Source of the DNA: Clostridiales bacterium 38-18
Lineage (GTDB): Bacteria > Bacillota > Clostridia > Peptostreptococcales > Acidaminobacteraceae
Direction of reading: 5' to 3'
NCBI GenBank assembly: GCA_001897605.1
Contig: MKTL01000002.1
Location: 302,683 to 366,682, forward strand
Length of the DNA: 64,000 nt
The first letter of the stretch is position 1. Each line of letters begins with the position of its first letter. Below the pieces are notes generated by a model, which worked only from the letters and a program-made list of their open reading frames with translations, was not told the origin of the DNA and did no database searches. The translations under genes were made by a program, and so were the position numbers. Below are positions 52,649 through 61,770 of the stretch, piece by piece.

Positions 52649-55018
52649 ATGAACGAAAAGGCCTTACGGGTATTGGAGTATAATAAAATTATTGAAATGT
52701 TATCTGAAAAAGCAACTTCTGCTGTTGGGAAAGAAATGTGCAGAGCGCTTAAACCGAGTTCAGAACTAATAGTAGTAAAAAGAGGTCAAGAAGAAACTAG
52801 CGAAGCCGTTAGTATGATGATACAAATCGGAACACCACCAATTGGTCCAATATACGAACTCAAAGATGCTTTAAAGTTAGCAGAAATTGGAGGTTGTTTA
52901 ACACCGAAGGGGCTACTTGAAATTGCTGATGCACTAAGAACGGCAAGATCTTTGAAAAAGTACATCGCAAGTAATGATTCAAATCGTGAGAAATACCCGA
53001 TATTGACAGAGCATGCTAGCCATTTAAGTCCTCAAGTTGAGCTTGAGAAACGCATTGAGCTCTGCATTATCTCTGAAAACTTAGTATCAGACAATGCTTC
53101 TTCAGAGCTAAGAAAAATCAGAAGAAGCATTGAATCAAAAAATGCAGCGATAAGAAACAAGTTAGAGTCCATGATTACTTCACCAAACTATCAAAAATAC
53201 CTTCAGGATTCTATCATTACCATAAGACAGGATCGATTTGTTCTGCCAGTAAAAAGTGAGCATAAGAGTCAAGTAAAAGGATTGGTCCATGACCAGTCTT
53301 CAAAAGGCAGTACCTTTTATATTGAGCCATTAGCGGTTGTAGAGCTTAACAACGAACTAAGAGAGCTGTTTATCAAAGAGCAGGATGAAATAGAACGTAT
53401 CTTAAGACAACTAACTGCTGAAGTTGCTGTCGTTTCAAATCCAATCCGATTAAATTTAGAAACGCTTAAAATCCTTGATTTTATCTTTGCCAAAGGTAAA
53501 TTTTCTCTGGATATGAAGGCGGTAGAGCCTGAAATCAACGAGAATCAAACCTTTAGAATAAAGAACGGTAGACACCCACTTTTACCAAAGGATAAAGTGG
53601 TGCCAAGTAATATGTGGTTGGGTCAAACCTTTTCAACTTTGTTGATCACAGGCCCAAATACAGGTGGGAAAACTGTTACGCTTAAAACGGCAGGTCTATT
53701 GACTTTGATGGCGCAAGCAGGGTTACATGTTCCTGCTGGCTATGGCACTGAACTTAGCATTTTTGATGAAGTGTTTGCTGATATTGGCGATGAACAAAGT
53801 ATCGAACAAAGTTTGAGTACGTTTTCTTCACACATGACCAATATCGTTAGTATTTTAAATGACGTAACAGATCGATCATTGGTTTTGTTTGATGAGTTAG
53901 GTGCGGGAACCGATCCTACAGAGGGTGCTGCGCTGGCTATGGCAATTCTCGATTTATTAAAGAAAAGACAGATCAGAACGATGGCAACGACGCATTATTC
54001 TGAGCTAAAAGAGTTTGCCATCATGACCGAAGGCGTTGAGAACGCATGTGTTGAATTTGACGTTGAGACATTAAGCCCAACGTATAAGCTTTTGATTGGG
54101 ATCCCGGGTAAATCAAATGCATTTGAAATTTCTCAAAAGCTGGGTCTTTCCAAACAAGTGATTGAAGAAGCTAAGGCTTATATTCACAAAGACGATATTC
54201 GCTTTGAGGACATACTTGCAAATATTGAAAAAAACCAAAAGCAGATTGAAATTGAACGTGATGAAGCGATTCGCGCAAAACGTGAAATTGAACAAATAAA
54301 GTCTTCGCTTAAAGATAAAGAGGATAAATGGCTACGTCAACGCGATGATATGGTTAGAAAAGCAAAAGAAGAAGCGAGAGAGCTTCTTAAAGATGCTAAG
54401 GATGAGGCGGATGAGATTGTAAAAGAGCTTAGAAATATCAAACAAAAATCAGACCAAAATAGAAATAAAGACATTGAAGAAATGCGTAGACGCTTAAATG
54501 AAGGCATCGATAAGCATTCTACTGCAGTAGTTGACTCTGAAGTGGTAAACGAATATGCACCTGAAAGCCTTTTGGTTGGAGATACTGTACGAGTGCTGAC
54601 CATTAATCAAGAGGGGACTGTAACAACGCTACCAAACGACCGTGGTGATGTGGTTGTACAAGTGGGATTAATGAAAATGACCGTTAATCTAAAACAGCTT
54701 TCTCTCATGAGTAAAAAGAAAACAGATGAGAAAACGTTCAGAAAAGTAAGGGAAATCACTGCTAGAAGTGCTACGATTAGCCCTGAAATAGATGTTAGGG
54801 GTCATAACATAGACGAAGCGATCGGTATTGTAGATAAATATCTAGATGACGCAGCTTTATCAAGTCTTAGCCAAGTTAGAATTATTCATGGAAAAGGAAC
54901 GGGAGCACTTAGAAAAGGATTACAGGATCATTTTAGAGGACATCCACATGTGAAGAAATACGAAGAAGCAGCATACAATGAAGGTGGTAGTGGGGCAACG
55001 GTAATCACACTAAAATAG
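52649..55018 (+). CDS. mutS2: MutS2 (RqcU-type) ATPase/endonuclease
   Basis: 789 residues, full length; GGAGG before the ATG. MutS core and ATPase: Walker A GPNTGGKT (about 335-342), Walker B LVLFDELGAGTDPTEGAALA, then a long charged coiled coil (about 515-635) and a C-terminal Smr domain (DVRGHNIDEA and IHGKGTGALR) with nuclease activity. Known roles include suppressing recombination and rescuing collided ribosomes. Followed closely by the 5-oxoprolinase genes. Confidence 0.96.
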   Translation: MNEKALRVLEYNKIIEMLSEKATSAVGKEMCRALKPSSELIVVKRGQEETSEAVSMMIQIGTPPIGPIYELKDALKLAEIGGCLTPKGLLEIADALRTARSLKKYIASNDSNREKYPILTEHASHLSPQVELEKRIELCIISENLVSDNASSELRKIRRSIESKNAAIRNKLESMITSPNYQKYLQDSIITIRQDRFVLPVKSEHKSQVKGLVHDQSSKGSTFYIEPLAVVELNNELRELFIKEQDEIERILRQLTAEVAVVSNPIRLNLETLKILDFIFAKGKFSLDMKAVEPEINENQTFRIKNGRHPLLPKDKVVPSNMWLGQTFSTLLITGPNTGGKTVTLKTAGLLTLMAQAGLHVPAGYGTELSIFDEVFADIGDEQSIEQSLSTFSSHMTNIVSILNDVTDRSLVLFDELGAGTDPTEGAALAMAILDLLKKRQIRTMATTHYSELKEFAIMTEGVENACVEFDVETLSPTYKLLIGIPGKSNAFEISQKLGLSKQVIEEAKAYIHKDDIRFEDILANIEKNQKQIEIERDEAIRAKREIEQIKSSLKDKEDKWLRQRDDMVRKAKEEARELLKDAKDEADEIVKELRNIKQKSDQNRNKDIEEMRRRLNEGIDKHSTAVVDSEVVNEYAPESLLVGDTVRVLTINQEGTVTTLPNDRGDVVVQVGLMKMTVNLKQLSLMSKKKTDEKTFRKVREITARSATISPEIDVRGHNIDEAIGIVDKYLDDAALSSLSQVRIIHGKGTGALRKGLQDHFRGHPHVKKYEEAAYNEGGSGATVITLK

Positions 55019-55027
55019 AGGTGACTT

Positions 55028-55774
55028 ATGAGAGTGGATTTAAATTCTGATGTGGGTGAAAGCTATGGCAACTTTAAGGTGGGTGAGGATGCATCTCTGA
55101 TTCCGTTGATTTCATCTGCAAATATCGCTTGTGGTTTTCATGCAGGAGATTATGATATTATGTCAGAGACCATCGCGCTGTGTATCGAGCATCAGGTTAA
55201 AATTGGTGCCCATATTGGATTTTATGATTTACATGGCTTTGGGAGACGCAAGCAAGTCATAACAGAAAAAAGCTTAAAATCACTTGTTTCCTATCAACTA
55301 GGAGCTCTTTATGGTATCTGCGCTTTGCAACAAGCGAAGATACATCACGTTAAATTACACGGTGCGTTATACAATCAGGTCGCCGAAAGCGAAGCACTAT
55401 CAAGAGCCTATGTAGAAAGTGTAAAGGCATTTGATGAAAGCTTAATCCTGTATGTCCTTTCTGGAAGCATCACAGAAAAAGTTTGTGAGTCGCTTAATAT
55501 GCGATATTATTCTGAAGTTTTTTACGATCGAAACTATACGGCTGCTGGCACACTCGTATCAAGAGAGCTTTCAGATGCCATGTTAACCGATCTTCACTTT
55601 GCTGGTCAAAGAATTATTTCACTTCTTAAAACCGGTGAACTCATGGCGCATACAGGAGAAATCATCAAACTGAAAGCAGATACCATTTGCATACATGGGG
55701 ATCAACCCAATGCGGCTGAGCACGCTTCATTTTTAAGAACTCAATTGATTGAAAGTGGCGTTGAACTAATATGA
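55028..55774 (+). CDS. pxpA: 5-oxoprolinase subunit A (LamB/YcsF family)
   Basis: 248 residues; GAGGTG before the ATG. N-terminal VDLNSDVGESYGNFKVGED and SSANIACGFHAGD are the family signature; KLHGALYNQ and the C-terminal ICIHGDQPNA also match. Works with PxpB and PxpC to hydrolyse 5-oxoproline (pyroglutamate) to glutamate with ATP. Overlaps the next gene by 4 nt (ATGA). Confidence 0.95.
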   Translation: MRVDLNSDVGESYGNFKVGEDASLIPLISSANIACGFHAGDYDIMSETIALCIEHQVKIGAHIGFYDLHGFGRRKQVITEKSLKSLVSYQLGALYGICALQQAKIHHVKLHGALYNQVAESEALSRAYVESVKAFDESLILYVLSGSITEKVCESLNMRYYSEVFYDRNYTAAGTLVSRELSDAMLTDLHFAGQRIISLLKTGELMAHTGEIIKLKADTICIHGDQPNAAEHASFLRTQLIESGVELI

Positions 55775-57849
55775 GAGTCATGAAGCTAAATGAAAGAACA
55801 CTTGCTATATATTTCGATGAGGTCATCGATGAGCAACTAAATGAAAAGATCGTCTGGATGAAAAGGCAGTTAGAGCAGGCTAACATCAAAGGAAGCAAAG
55901 ATAGCAAAGGCATCAAAGGTATCAAAGCAGTTCAGAACACTTATCATATGGTAGCGATACATTTTGACCCGTATGTTGTGGACGCTTCAGAGATCGAAGC
56001 AGCATTACTAAAATATCTTTCTAAACCAGCGGACAGCGTTATCCAGTCAAGAACGGTAGAAATCCCAGTTTGTTACGATGGTCCTGATTTAGAAAAGGTT
56101 GCAAAGACAGGCAAACTCACAGTCTCAGAGGTGATTCGCAAGCACTCTGAGACTGAGTATCATGTCTACTTTTTGGGGTTTGCTGCTGGATTTCCCTATC
56201 TAGGTGGGCTGAGTTCAGAGTTGATCACACCTAGACTTGAGCAACCAAGAGTGAAGGTTGATTCGGGTGCTGTCGGAATCGCAGATCGACAAACGGGTAT
56301 CTATACAGTCCCTTCTCCTGGTGGGTGGAATTTAATTGGTAGAACCCCTTTAGAATTGTTCTCGCCGACGCAACAGCCCAATTGTTTGATTCAAGCTGGG
56401 GACAAGCTGAAATTTGTGCCCATCACATCAGAACAGTATGACCTTTATAAGCTGTCTCAGAGCAACCAACCACAGAATATTCAGATACAGTACAACCAAG
56501 CTATGGATACACGACCAGAAAAAACGCAAGTAGAAAACATGCAAGTAGAAAACATGCAAGTAGATAACACCCAAGCAGATAACACAAAAGCAGATAACAT
56601 AAAAGCAGATAACACAAAAGCGGATAACACAAAAGTAGATAACACAAAGAAACCGAATTTTTGCTCAAATGTTGAGAGCACAAATCATCCAAATGAAAAA
56701 AATCAGGTTCAGCTTAATGGAATCAAAGTACTGAAAGCTGGCATTTTAACGACGATACAGGATGAAGGTCGGTATGAAGGATTGAGCAGTGGATTGAGTC
56801 AGTCTGGTGTATCAGATCCGTTTGCCTATGAATTGGCATTAGCGCTAGTGGGTCAAAATAAGCCACATCCAGTTTTGGAAGTAACTCTTGGCGGATTTGA
56901 ATGTCAGTTTGAGGAGGACACAACCTTTTCGATTACAGGTGCTGATGTGGATGTCTATCTAAATGAGGTAAAAATTAAGCGTTGGACAACCTATGAAGCC
57001 GGTTCTGGTGATCGACTAAAAATCAACACACCACTTCATGGACTTAGAAATTATATAGCATTCGGCAGTAAGTTTCATGAACTGTATCTGTTTATGAACG
57101 CTTATGCAACGGATCTGAAAAGCAAATTAGGTGGGATGCATGGTAGGAAGCTTATGGAAGGCGACAGCATTTATTTCGCTGAAAAAACAGATAAAGTTGA
57201 TGCGCCCAAGGATAAAACAACATTTAATATAACAACTGAGGACAAACCAGCATCTGATAAAACGGGGTGGCGAAAGGGTTCGATAAATCAGTCTTTATTT
57301 GAAACTAGTCACTATTTCGAGAACTTGTCGCGCACTACAAAGAAAGTTAGACTGCATATAGGTCCTCAACAGGATCGCTTAACGCAATTAGAATGGCAAA
57401 CGTTTCTAGAAACCACCTATATCGTAAGTCCGAAGTCGGATCGAATGGGGATTCGCCTTGAGGGTAGTAGATTTAGACCAACTGGGAAGATGGACATTCT
57501 AACGGATGTGATCGCATTTGGGGCGATTCAACTCACGCAGGACGGAACGCCAATTATCCTTATGTCAGAACGCCAAACCACAGGCGGCTATGCTAAGGTT
57601 GCCAATGTCGCTTATGATGATTTGGGCATTTTAGCACAGGCGAAGCCAGGGGATCAAATTGAGTTTGTCGAGTTTACAAATCTGACAAATAACACAAATA
57701 AAACAGTTTACACCAATATCAGTAACAGCTTAGAGGATTTGATTATTTGGGAAGACATGCAAGGCGTTTCAGAAACAAAAAAAATAGCGCTTAAATATGA
57801 TAATTCAAGCGCTGTGTATCACGTGTTAGTTGAAAGAAAAGCCGATTAA
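55771..57849 (+). CDS. Fused 5-oxoprolinase subunits B and C
   Basis: 692 residues. Residues about 1-232 are PxpB (FLGFAAGFPYLGGLSSEL, GIADRQTGIYTVPSPGGWNLIGRTP). Residues about 315-640 are PxpC (KAGILTTIQDEGRYEGLSSGLSQSGVSD... to SERQTTGGYAKVANV). Between them lies a repetitive, charged, glutamine/asparagine-rich linker (about 249-296). In many bacteria PxpB and PxpC are separate proteins that associate, so fusion keeps them together. A second short repeat, IKGSKDSKGIKGIKA, occurs near residue 38. Its stop is 1 nt from the convergent rhomboid gene. Confidence 0.92.
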   Translation: MRVMKLNERTLAIYFDEVIDEQLNEKIVWMKRQLEQANIKGSKDSKGIKGIKAVQNTYHMVAIHFDPYVVDASEIEAALLKYLSKPADSVIQSRTVEIPVCYDGPDLEKVAKTGKLTVSEVIRKHSETEYHVYFLGFAAGFPYLGGLSSELITPRLEQPRVKVDSGAVGIADRQTGIYTVPSPGGWNLIGRTPLELFSPTQQPNCLIQAGDKLKFVPITSEQYDLYKLSQSNQPQNIQIQYNQAMDTRPEKTQVENMQVENMQVDNTQADNTKADNIKADNTKADNTKVDNTKKPNFCSNVESTNHPNEKNQVQLNGIKVLKAGILTTIQDEGRYEGLSSGLSQSGVSDPFAYELALALVGQNKPHPVLEVTLGGFECQFEEDTTFSITGADVDVYLNEVKIKRWTTYEAGSGDRLKINTPLHGLRNYIAFGSKFHELYLFMNAYATDLKSKLGGMHGRKLMEGDSIYFAEKTDKVDAPKDKTTFNITTEDKPASDKTGWRKGSINQSLFETSHYFENLSRTTKKVRLHIGPQQDRLTQLEWQTFLETTYIVSPKSDRMGIRLEGSRFRPTGKMDILTDVIAFGAIQLTQDGTPIILMSERQTTGGYAKVANVAYDDLGILAQAKPGDQIEFVEFTNLTNNTNKTVYTNISNSLEDLIIWEDMQGVSETKKIALKYDNSSAVYHVLVERKAD
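56525..56650. repeat. 15-bp tandem repeat in the PxpB-PxpC linker
   Basis: About eight in-frame 15-bp units such as GCAGATAACACAAAA encode [V/A][E/D]N[M/T][Q/K] pentapeptides. The repeats differ gradually from one end to the other. Confidence 0.88.
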
Positions 57850-57850
57850 A

Positions 57851-58678
57851 TTAATTGCTATTTTGGGTTAGTATACTCTTCATATACAGTAGATCCTCTT
57901 GATCTGGATGAACCTTAAGTCCCTTTTCGATAATGGAAAGGGATTTTTCAATTCTCCCTTCTGTATAATAGTAATAAGCGCCTGAAACAAACATCGTGTC
58001 ATCTGATTGAATGCGATAGGTTCCACCGGCGATAGGTGCAATGAGTAGAATGACAGCGAGGACATAATAAAGCAGACGCTTCATTGAAAATAACTTCATA
58101 TGATTGATGCCCACTGCGCTTGCAACCACAAAACCACCGATTAAGCCACCGATATGACCTGCCATGTCGATGTTAGGTCTTATAAGACCAATCACTAGGT
58201 TGACGACGATTAAGATGATCATGTCTCGTCCATAAATACGTTTGTATACCATAGGATTTAACTTGTATAGATATAAGTTGGCACCCATTAAACCAAAGAT
58301 AGCACCTGAGGCACCAACCGACATGCCTTCTACGAGAACGAAGCTCGCTGCAGAACCGACCAATCCAGATATAAAGTAAATCAACAAAAACTTCTTTTTT
58401 CCAAAGAATCGTTCAATATCTCTACCAAAAATATAAAGTGCCATCATATTAAAAACAAGGTGCATGATGTCCGCGTGAAGGAACATTGCTGTCAACAAGC
58501 GCCAGTATTCACCCAATCCAATCAATGGATTTACTTTTGCCCCAAGCTTAAGTAAACCGTTGCCGCCTGTCATATCAATGAGCTGAGTGAGTAAAAACAT
58601 GATGATGTTAACGCCAATGAGAATTTCGGTTAAGGTCGCATTTTTAATTTTATTCTTATAGTAATTAAAGTTAGCCAT
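57851..58678 (-). CDS. Rhomboid family intramembrane serine protease
   Basis: 275 residues. Six to seven helices; catalytic Ser124 in GASGAIFG and His175 in AGHIGG, plus the HxxxN (H73, N77) pair in helix 2. The N-terminal cytoplasmic part is short. The C-terminal 45 residues after the last helix resemble a single TPR-like helix pair. Cleaves transmembrane substrates; target unknown. Convergent with the 5-oxoprolinase gene at a 1-nt gap. Confidence 0.92.
   Translation of the reverse strand: MANFNYYKNKIKNATLTEILIGVNIIMFLLTQLIDMTGGNGLLKLGAKVNPLIGLGEYWRLLTAMFLHADIMHLVFNMMALYIFGRDIERFFGKKKFLLIYFISGLVGSAASFVLVEGMSVGASGAIFGLMGANLYLYKLNPMVYKRIYGRDMIILIVVNLVIGLIRPNIDMAGHIGGLIGGFVVASAVGINHMKLFSMKRLLYYVLAVILLIAPIAGGTYRIQSDDTMFVSGAYYYYTEGRIEKSLSIIEKGLKVHPDQEDLLYMKSILTQNSN
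57920..57948 (+). terminator. Possible terminator of the pxp transcript inside the antisense rhomboid gene
   Basis: TCCCTTT-N10-AAAGGGA followed by TTTTT, 71 nt after the pxpBC stop and within the 3' part of the rhomboid gene. No hairpin is seen in the 1-nt gap itself. Confidence 0.45.
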
Positions 58679-58799
58679 TTGTCATCTCCATTTTACATAC
58701 TTATAATAGTATGATTATACTATGAATTTAGCCGTTTGTGGGAAAATCAAAATGAATTCATAAATTCTTTACAGACGTGTCAAATACTGAAACAATGGG

Positions 58800-58828
58800 T
58801 TGAATTGTCCTAGAAAATATGCTAAACT
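58800..58828 (+). promoter_or_regulatory. Promoter of the argS leader, TTGAAT-17-TAAACT
   Basis: Fair boxes with ideal spacing; transcription would start near 58835 at the beginning of the T-box leader. Confidence 0.6.
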
Positions 58829-58834
58829 TATGTT

Positions 58835-59053
58835 CAAATTAGTTAAATTCTATGAGTGGAAGAGTAAATCACATGTCCCTTTCAAGCGAATCGGAGTTGG
58901 TGGAAGTCCGATAATACATGTAGTTGAAGAGAGCCCATGAGAAGCCTATGGCCGGTCGTCCCCGTTATCGACATTGAGTGAGAAGGAGATTCCTTCTAAT
59001 AAGAGTGGCAACGCGGATTTATTCGTCTCTTGATTAGAGGCGGATTTTTTTAT
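58835..59053 (+). promoter_or_regulatory. T-box leader, arginine-type (argS)
   Basis: Probable specifier AGA at 58930-58932 (context GAAG-AGA-GCCC), an arginine codon placed like the specifiers of the other three leaders. T-box core GAGTGGCAACGCGG near 59003-59016. Terminator CGTCTCT-TGATT-AGAGGCG followed by TTTTTTT. No copy of the post-terminator repeat follows; the argS SD comes at once. Confidence 0.85.
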
Positions 59054-59070
59054 TTTTTGAGGAGGTAGAG

Positions 59071-60771
59071 ATGGTTAATTACAAAGAGGCAATCGCCAAG
59101 ATATTGAGTGAATCAATTGATGCGATGTCCTACGATGAGATACTCACCCTCGTAGAACATCCGAAAAATCCTGAGATGGGAGATTATGCATTCCCATGCT
59201 TTAAGCTTGCAAAAGCATTTAGAAAAGCACCAAACGTCATAGCTGAAGAGCTTGTTGCTACACTGGGTACAGTTGAACTGTTTTCTAAAATAGAAGCAAT
59301 TGCAGGATTTTTAAACTTTACTGTAGATGCTGAACAGTTCGCTAAAAATGTAGTAGAAGAAGTGGTTAAATTAGGAGATGCTTATGGTGCATCTAATGTT
59401 GGAGAAGGCAAGAAGACGATTATTGAATATTCTTCTGTGAATATCGCTAAACCTTTCCATATGGGTCACATTAGAAGTACGATGATCGGCGAATCGCTTC
59501 ATAGAATATATAAATTTTTAGGCTATGATACTGTTGCAGTCAATCACTTAGGTGACTACGGCACTCAGTTTGGTAAACTCATCGTAGCTTATAAGCTCTG
59601 GGGAGACAAAGATGTAATCGATGCCGATCCAATTCCAGAATTGCTTAAAATCTATGTAAAATTCCACCAAGAAGCAGAAACCAATCCAGCACTTGAGGAT
59701 GAAGCGAGAGCGTGGTTTACAAAGCTTGAAAATGGTGATGCTGAAGCAACTGAGCTATGGACGTTGTTTAAAGACATGTCGCTGAAGGTATTTAATCGTG
59801 TCTACGGCAAGCTTGGCGTAACCTTTGATTCCTACGCAGGTGAAAGCTTCTATTCCGATAAAATGCCTGCGATTATTCAGGAATTAAGAGATAAAAAGTT
59901 GGTTGAGAAATCTGAAGGAGCTGAAATTGTTAATCTAGAACCATATGGTTTAATTCCAGCGTTGATTACTAAAAAAGATGGTTCTTCACTTTACTTAACA
60001 CGTGACTTAGCTGCTGCCAAATACAGAAAAGAACACTATAACTTCGATAAAAACATCTATGTCGTTGGTAGTGCGCAAAAGCTACACTTCCAACAATGGA
60101 TTAAGATTGTTGAGCTTATGGGCTACGATTGGTATAAGGATTGTATTCACGTTGAGTTCGGGATGGTTGCACTAGAATATGGCGCATTATCCACACGTAA
60201 AGGTAACGTTGCGTTTCTTGAGGACGTACTGGATAAAGCCGTTGAAAAGACACTTGAAATTATCAATGAAAAGAATCCAAATCTTGAAAATAAAGAAGTG
60301 GTTGCAAGTCAGATTGGTGTTGGTGCAGTCGTTTTCCAAGAACTCTATACTTCAAGAACGAAAGATTATTCATTTGTACTTGATAAAACGCTATCTTTTG
60401 AAGGAGAGACTGGTCCTTATGTACAATATACGCATGCTAGAGCTTGCAGTGTTTTAAGAAAAGTTGGCGATAGTACCGAAGTCACTGCGGATTACAGCGT
60501 GTTAAGTGATGAAGCATCAAAAGCAGTGGTTAGAACCTTGTCTAAATTTGGTGAAGTGGTATTGTTGGCACACAAAAATTATGAACCACATACGGTTGCT
60601 AGATATGCAGTAGAGCTGGCTCAGTCCTTTAATAGATTTTATCATGATAATCCGATCCTGGTTGATGATGAAGCGGTTAAATCGGCAAGAGTTGCGCTGG
60701 TTAAGTCAGTAGAAATCGTTCTTAAAAATGCATTGTATCTTGTGTGTTTGCAAGCTCCGGAACAAATGTAG
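59071..60771 (+). CDS. argS: Arginyl-tRNA synthetase
   Basis: 566 residues; GAGGAGG before the ATG. N-terminal additional domain (about 1-110), HIGH-type motif HMGH (130-133) in SSVNIAKPFHMGHIRST, the ALSTRKGN segment at the KMSKS position, and the C-terminal DALR anticodon domain ending in LYLVCLQAPEQM. Charges tRNA-Arg. Controlled by the Arg T-box; own terminator. Confidence 0.98.
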   Translation: MVNYKEAIAKILSESIDAMSYDEILTLVEHPKNPEMGDYAFPCFKLAKAFRKAPNVIAEELVATLGTVELFSKIEAIAGFLNFTVDAEQFAKNVVEEVVKLGDAYGASNVGEGKKTIIEYSSVNIAKPFHMGHIRSTMIGESLHRIYKFLGYDTVAVNHLGDYGTQFGKLIVAYKLWGDKDVIDADPIPELLKIYVKFHQEAETNPALEDEARAWFTKLENGDAEATELWTLFKDMSLKVFNRVYGKLGVTFDSYAGESFYSDKMPAIIQELRDKKLVEKSEGAEIVNLEPYGLIPALITKKDGSSLYLTRDLAAAKYRKEHYNFDKNIYVVGSAQKLHFQQWIKIVELMGYDWYKDCIHVEFGMVALEYGALSTRKGNVAFLEDVLDKAVEKTLEIINEKNPNLENKEVVASQIGVGAVVFQELYTSRTKDYSFVLDKTLSFEGETGPYVQYTHARACSVLRKVGDSTEVTADYSVLSDEASKAVVRTLSKFGEVVLLAHKNYEPHTVARYAVELAQSFNRFYHDNPILVDDEAVKSARVALVKSVEIVLKNALYLVCLQAPEQM

Positions 60772-60776
60772 TAAAG

Positions 60777-60818
60777 AAGAGTCCTATTCAACTTTGAGTA
60801 GGGCTCTTAAAATTTTTT
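60777..60818 (+). terminator. Terminator after argS
   Basis: AAGAGTCCTA and TAGGGCTCTT form the stem, followed by AAAATTTTTT. Confidence 0.85.
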
Positions 60819-60841
60819 GACAAAAGTCGTGCTTCGATGTA

Positions 60842-60870
60842 TTGAATAGTAAACATAACTATGGTATATT
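60842..60870 (+). promoter_or_regulatory. Promoter of the 2-oxoacid oxidoreductase operon, TTGAAT-17-TATATT
   Basis: Good boxes, ideal spacing; leader of about 60 nt to the first ATG. Confidence 0.65.
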
Positions 60871-60937
60871 TTTAATATGCAACTGATATATCAGAGGCAT
60901 ATTAAACAGAGTTTCATATATTGAGAGAGGTGTAGTT

Positions 60938-61468
60938 ATGTTTGAAATCAGATGGCATGGAAGAGGCGGTCAAGGTAGCTTTACTGGCGCAAAACTTCTA
61001 GGGGTAGCAGCTTCGATTTACGATCAACAATACGCACAAGCATTTCCGTCATTTGGACCAGAACGCCGTGGAGCGCCGGTCTTAGGGTTTAATCGTATCG
61101 ATTCAAAGAAAATCACTGATAGAAGTGAGATTGATACTTGCGATTATATTGTCTATCTTGACGATACCCTATACGATGATGTCGTTTTAAATGATCTTAA
61201 AAATAACGATGCAATGATCCTAATTAATACACAAAAAGAAAGCTGGCACGACCGTATAAAGTGTATCGATGCAACACAAATAGCTCTTGAAACATTGGGA
61301 TTACCAATTGCAAATACAGTAATGCTTGGCTTTTTAGCTTCTTTTGCATCAAATGCAGTTACAAAAGAGGCATGTATTGAAGCCATTCGTTCTAGTATGA
61401 AACCGAGTCAAGCGGATAAAAATATCAAAGCCTTTGAAATTGCATTTGATAAAGGAGGTAATCTCTAA
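60938..61468 (+). CDS. porC: 2-oxoacid:ferredoxin oxidoreductase gamma subunit
   Basis: 176 residues; GAGAGGTG before the ATG. The FEIRWHGRGGQGSFTGAKLL start and FPSFGPERRGAPV block are the gamma-subunit signature. It forms part of the four-subunit enzyme that decarboxylates a 2-oxoacid to acyl-CoA with reduction of ferredoxin. First gene of the gamma-delta-alpha-beta operon; overlaps the delta gene by one base. Substrate (pyruvate or branched 2-oxoacids) is not decided by sequence alone. Confidence 0.93.
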   Translation: MFEIRWHGRGGQGSFTGAKLLGVAASIYDQQYAQAFPSFGPERRGAPVLGFNRIDSKKITDRSEIDTCDYIVYLDDTLYDDVVLNDLKNNDAMILINTQKESWHDRIKCIDATQIALETLGLPIANTVMLGFLASFASNAVTKEACIEAIRSSMKPSQADKNIKAFEIAFDKGGNL

Positions 61469-61770
61469 TGAAAGATTTTAAACGTGTTCCTGTACCAACT
61501 CTTGAACGCTTAGACCAATACCCTTTGGGATCAAGCTGTAAAAGCTTTCATATTACAGATATGAATGCGGGATGGCGAGTTTTCAAGCCGGTTATAGATA
61601 AAGATAAATGTGTCGCTTGTTATAGATGCTATCTCGTATGCCCAGATGGTGCGATTCATCAATCAGAAGATGGGAAATTTGAAATAGATTATGATTATTG
61701 TAAAGGGTGCGGTATCTGCGCCAATGAATGTAAAGTCAAAGTGATCGAAATGGTAAAGGAGGCTAAATAA
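61468..61770 (+). CDS. porD: 2-oxoacid:ferredoxin oxidoreductase delta subunit
   Basis: 100 residues. Two [4Fe-4S] motifs: C48, C51, C54, C58 and C78, C81, C84, C88. This ferredoxin-like subunit carries electrons from the TPP site to external ferredoxin. Start and stop overlap both neighbours by one base, so the four genes are coupled. Confidence 0.94.
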   Translation: MKDFKRVPVPTLERLDQYPLGSSCKSFHITDMNAGWRVFKPVIDKDKCVACYRCYLVCPDGAIHQSEDGKFEIDYDYCKGCGICANECKVKVIEMVKEAK

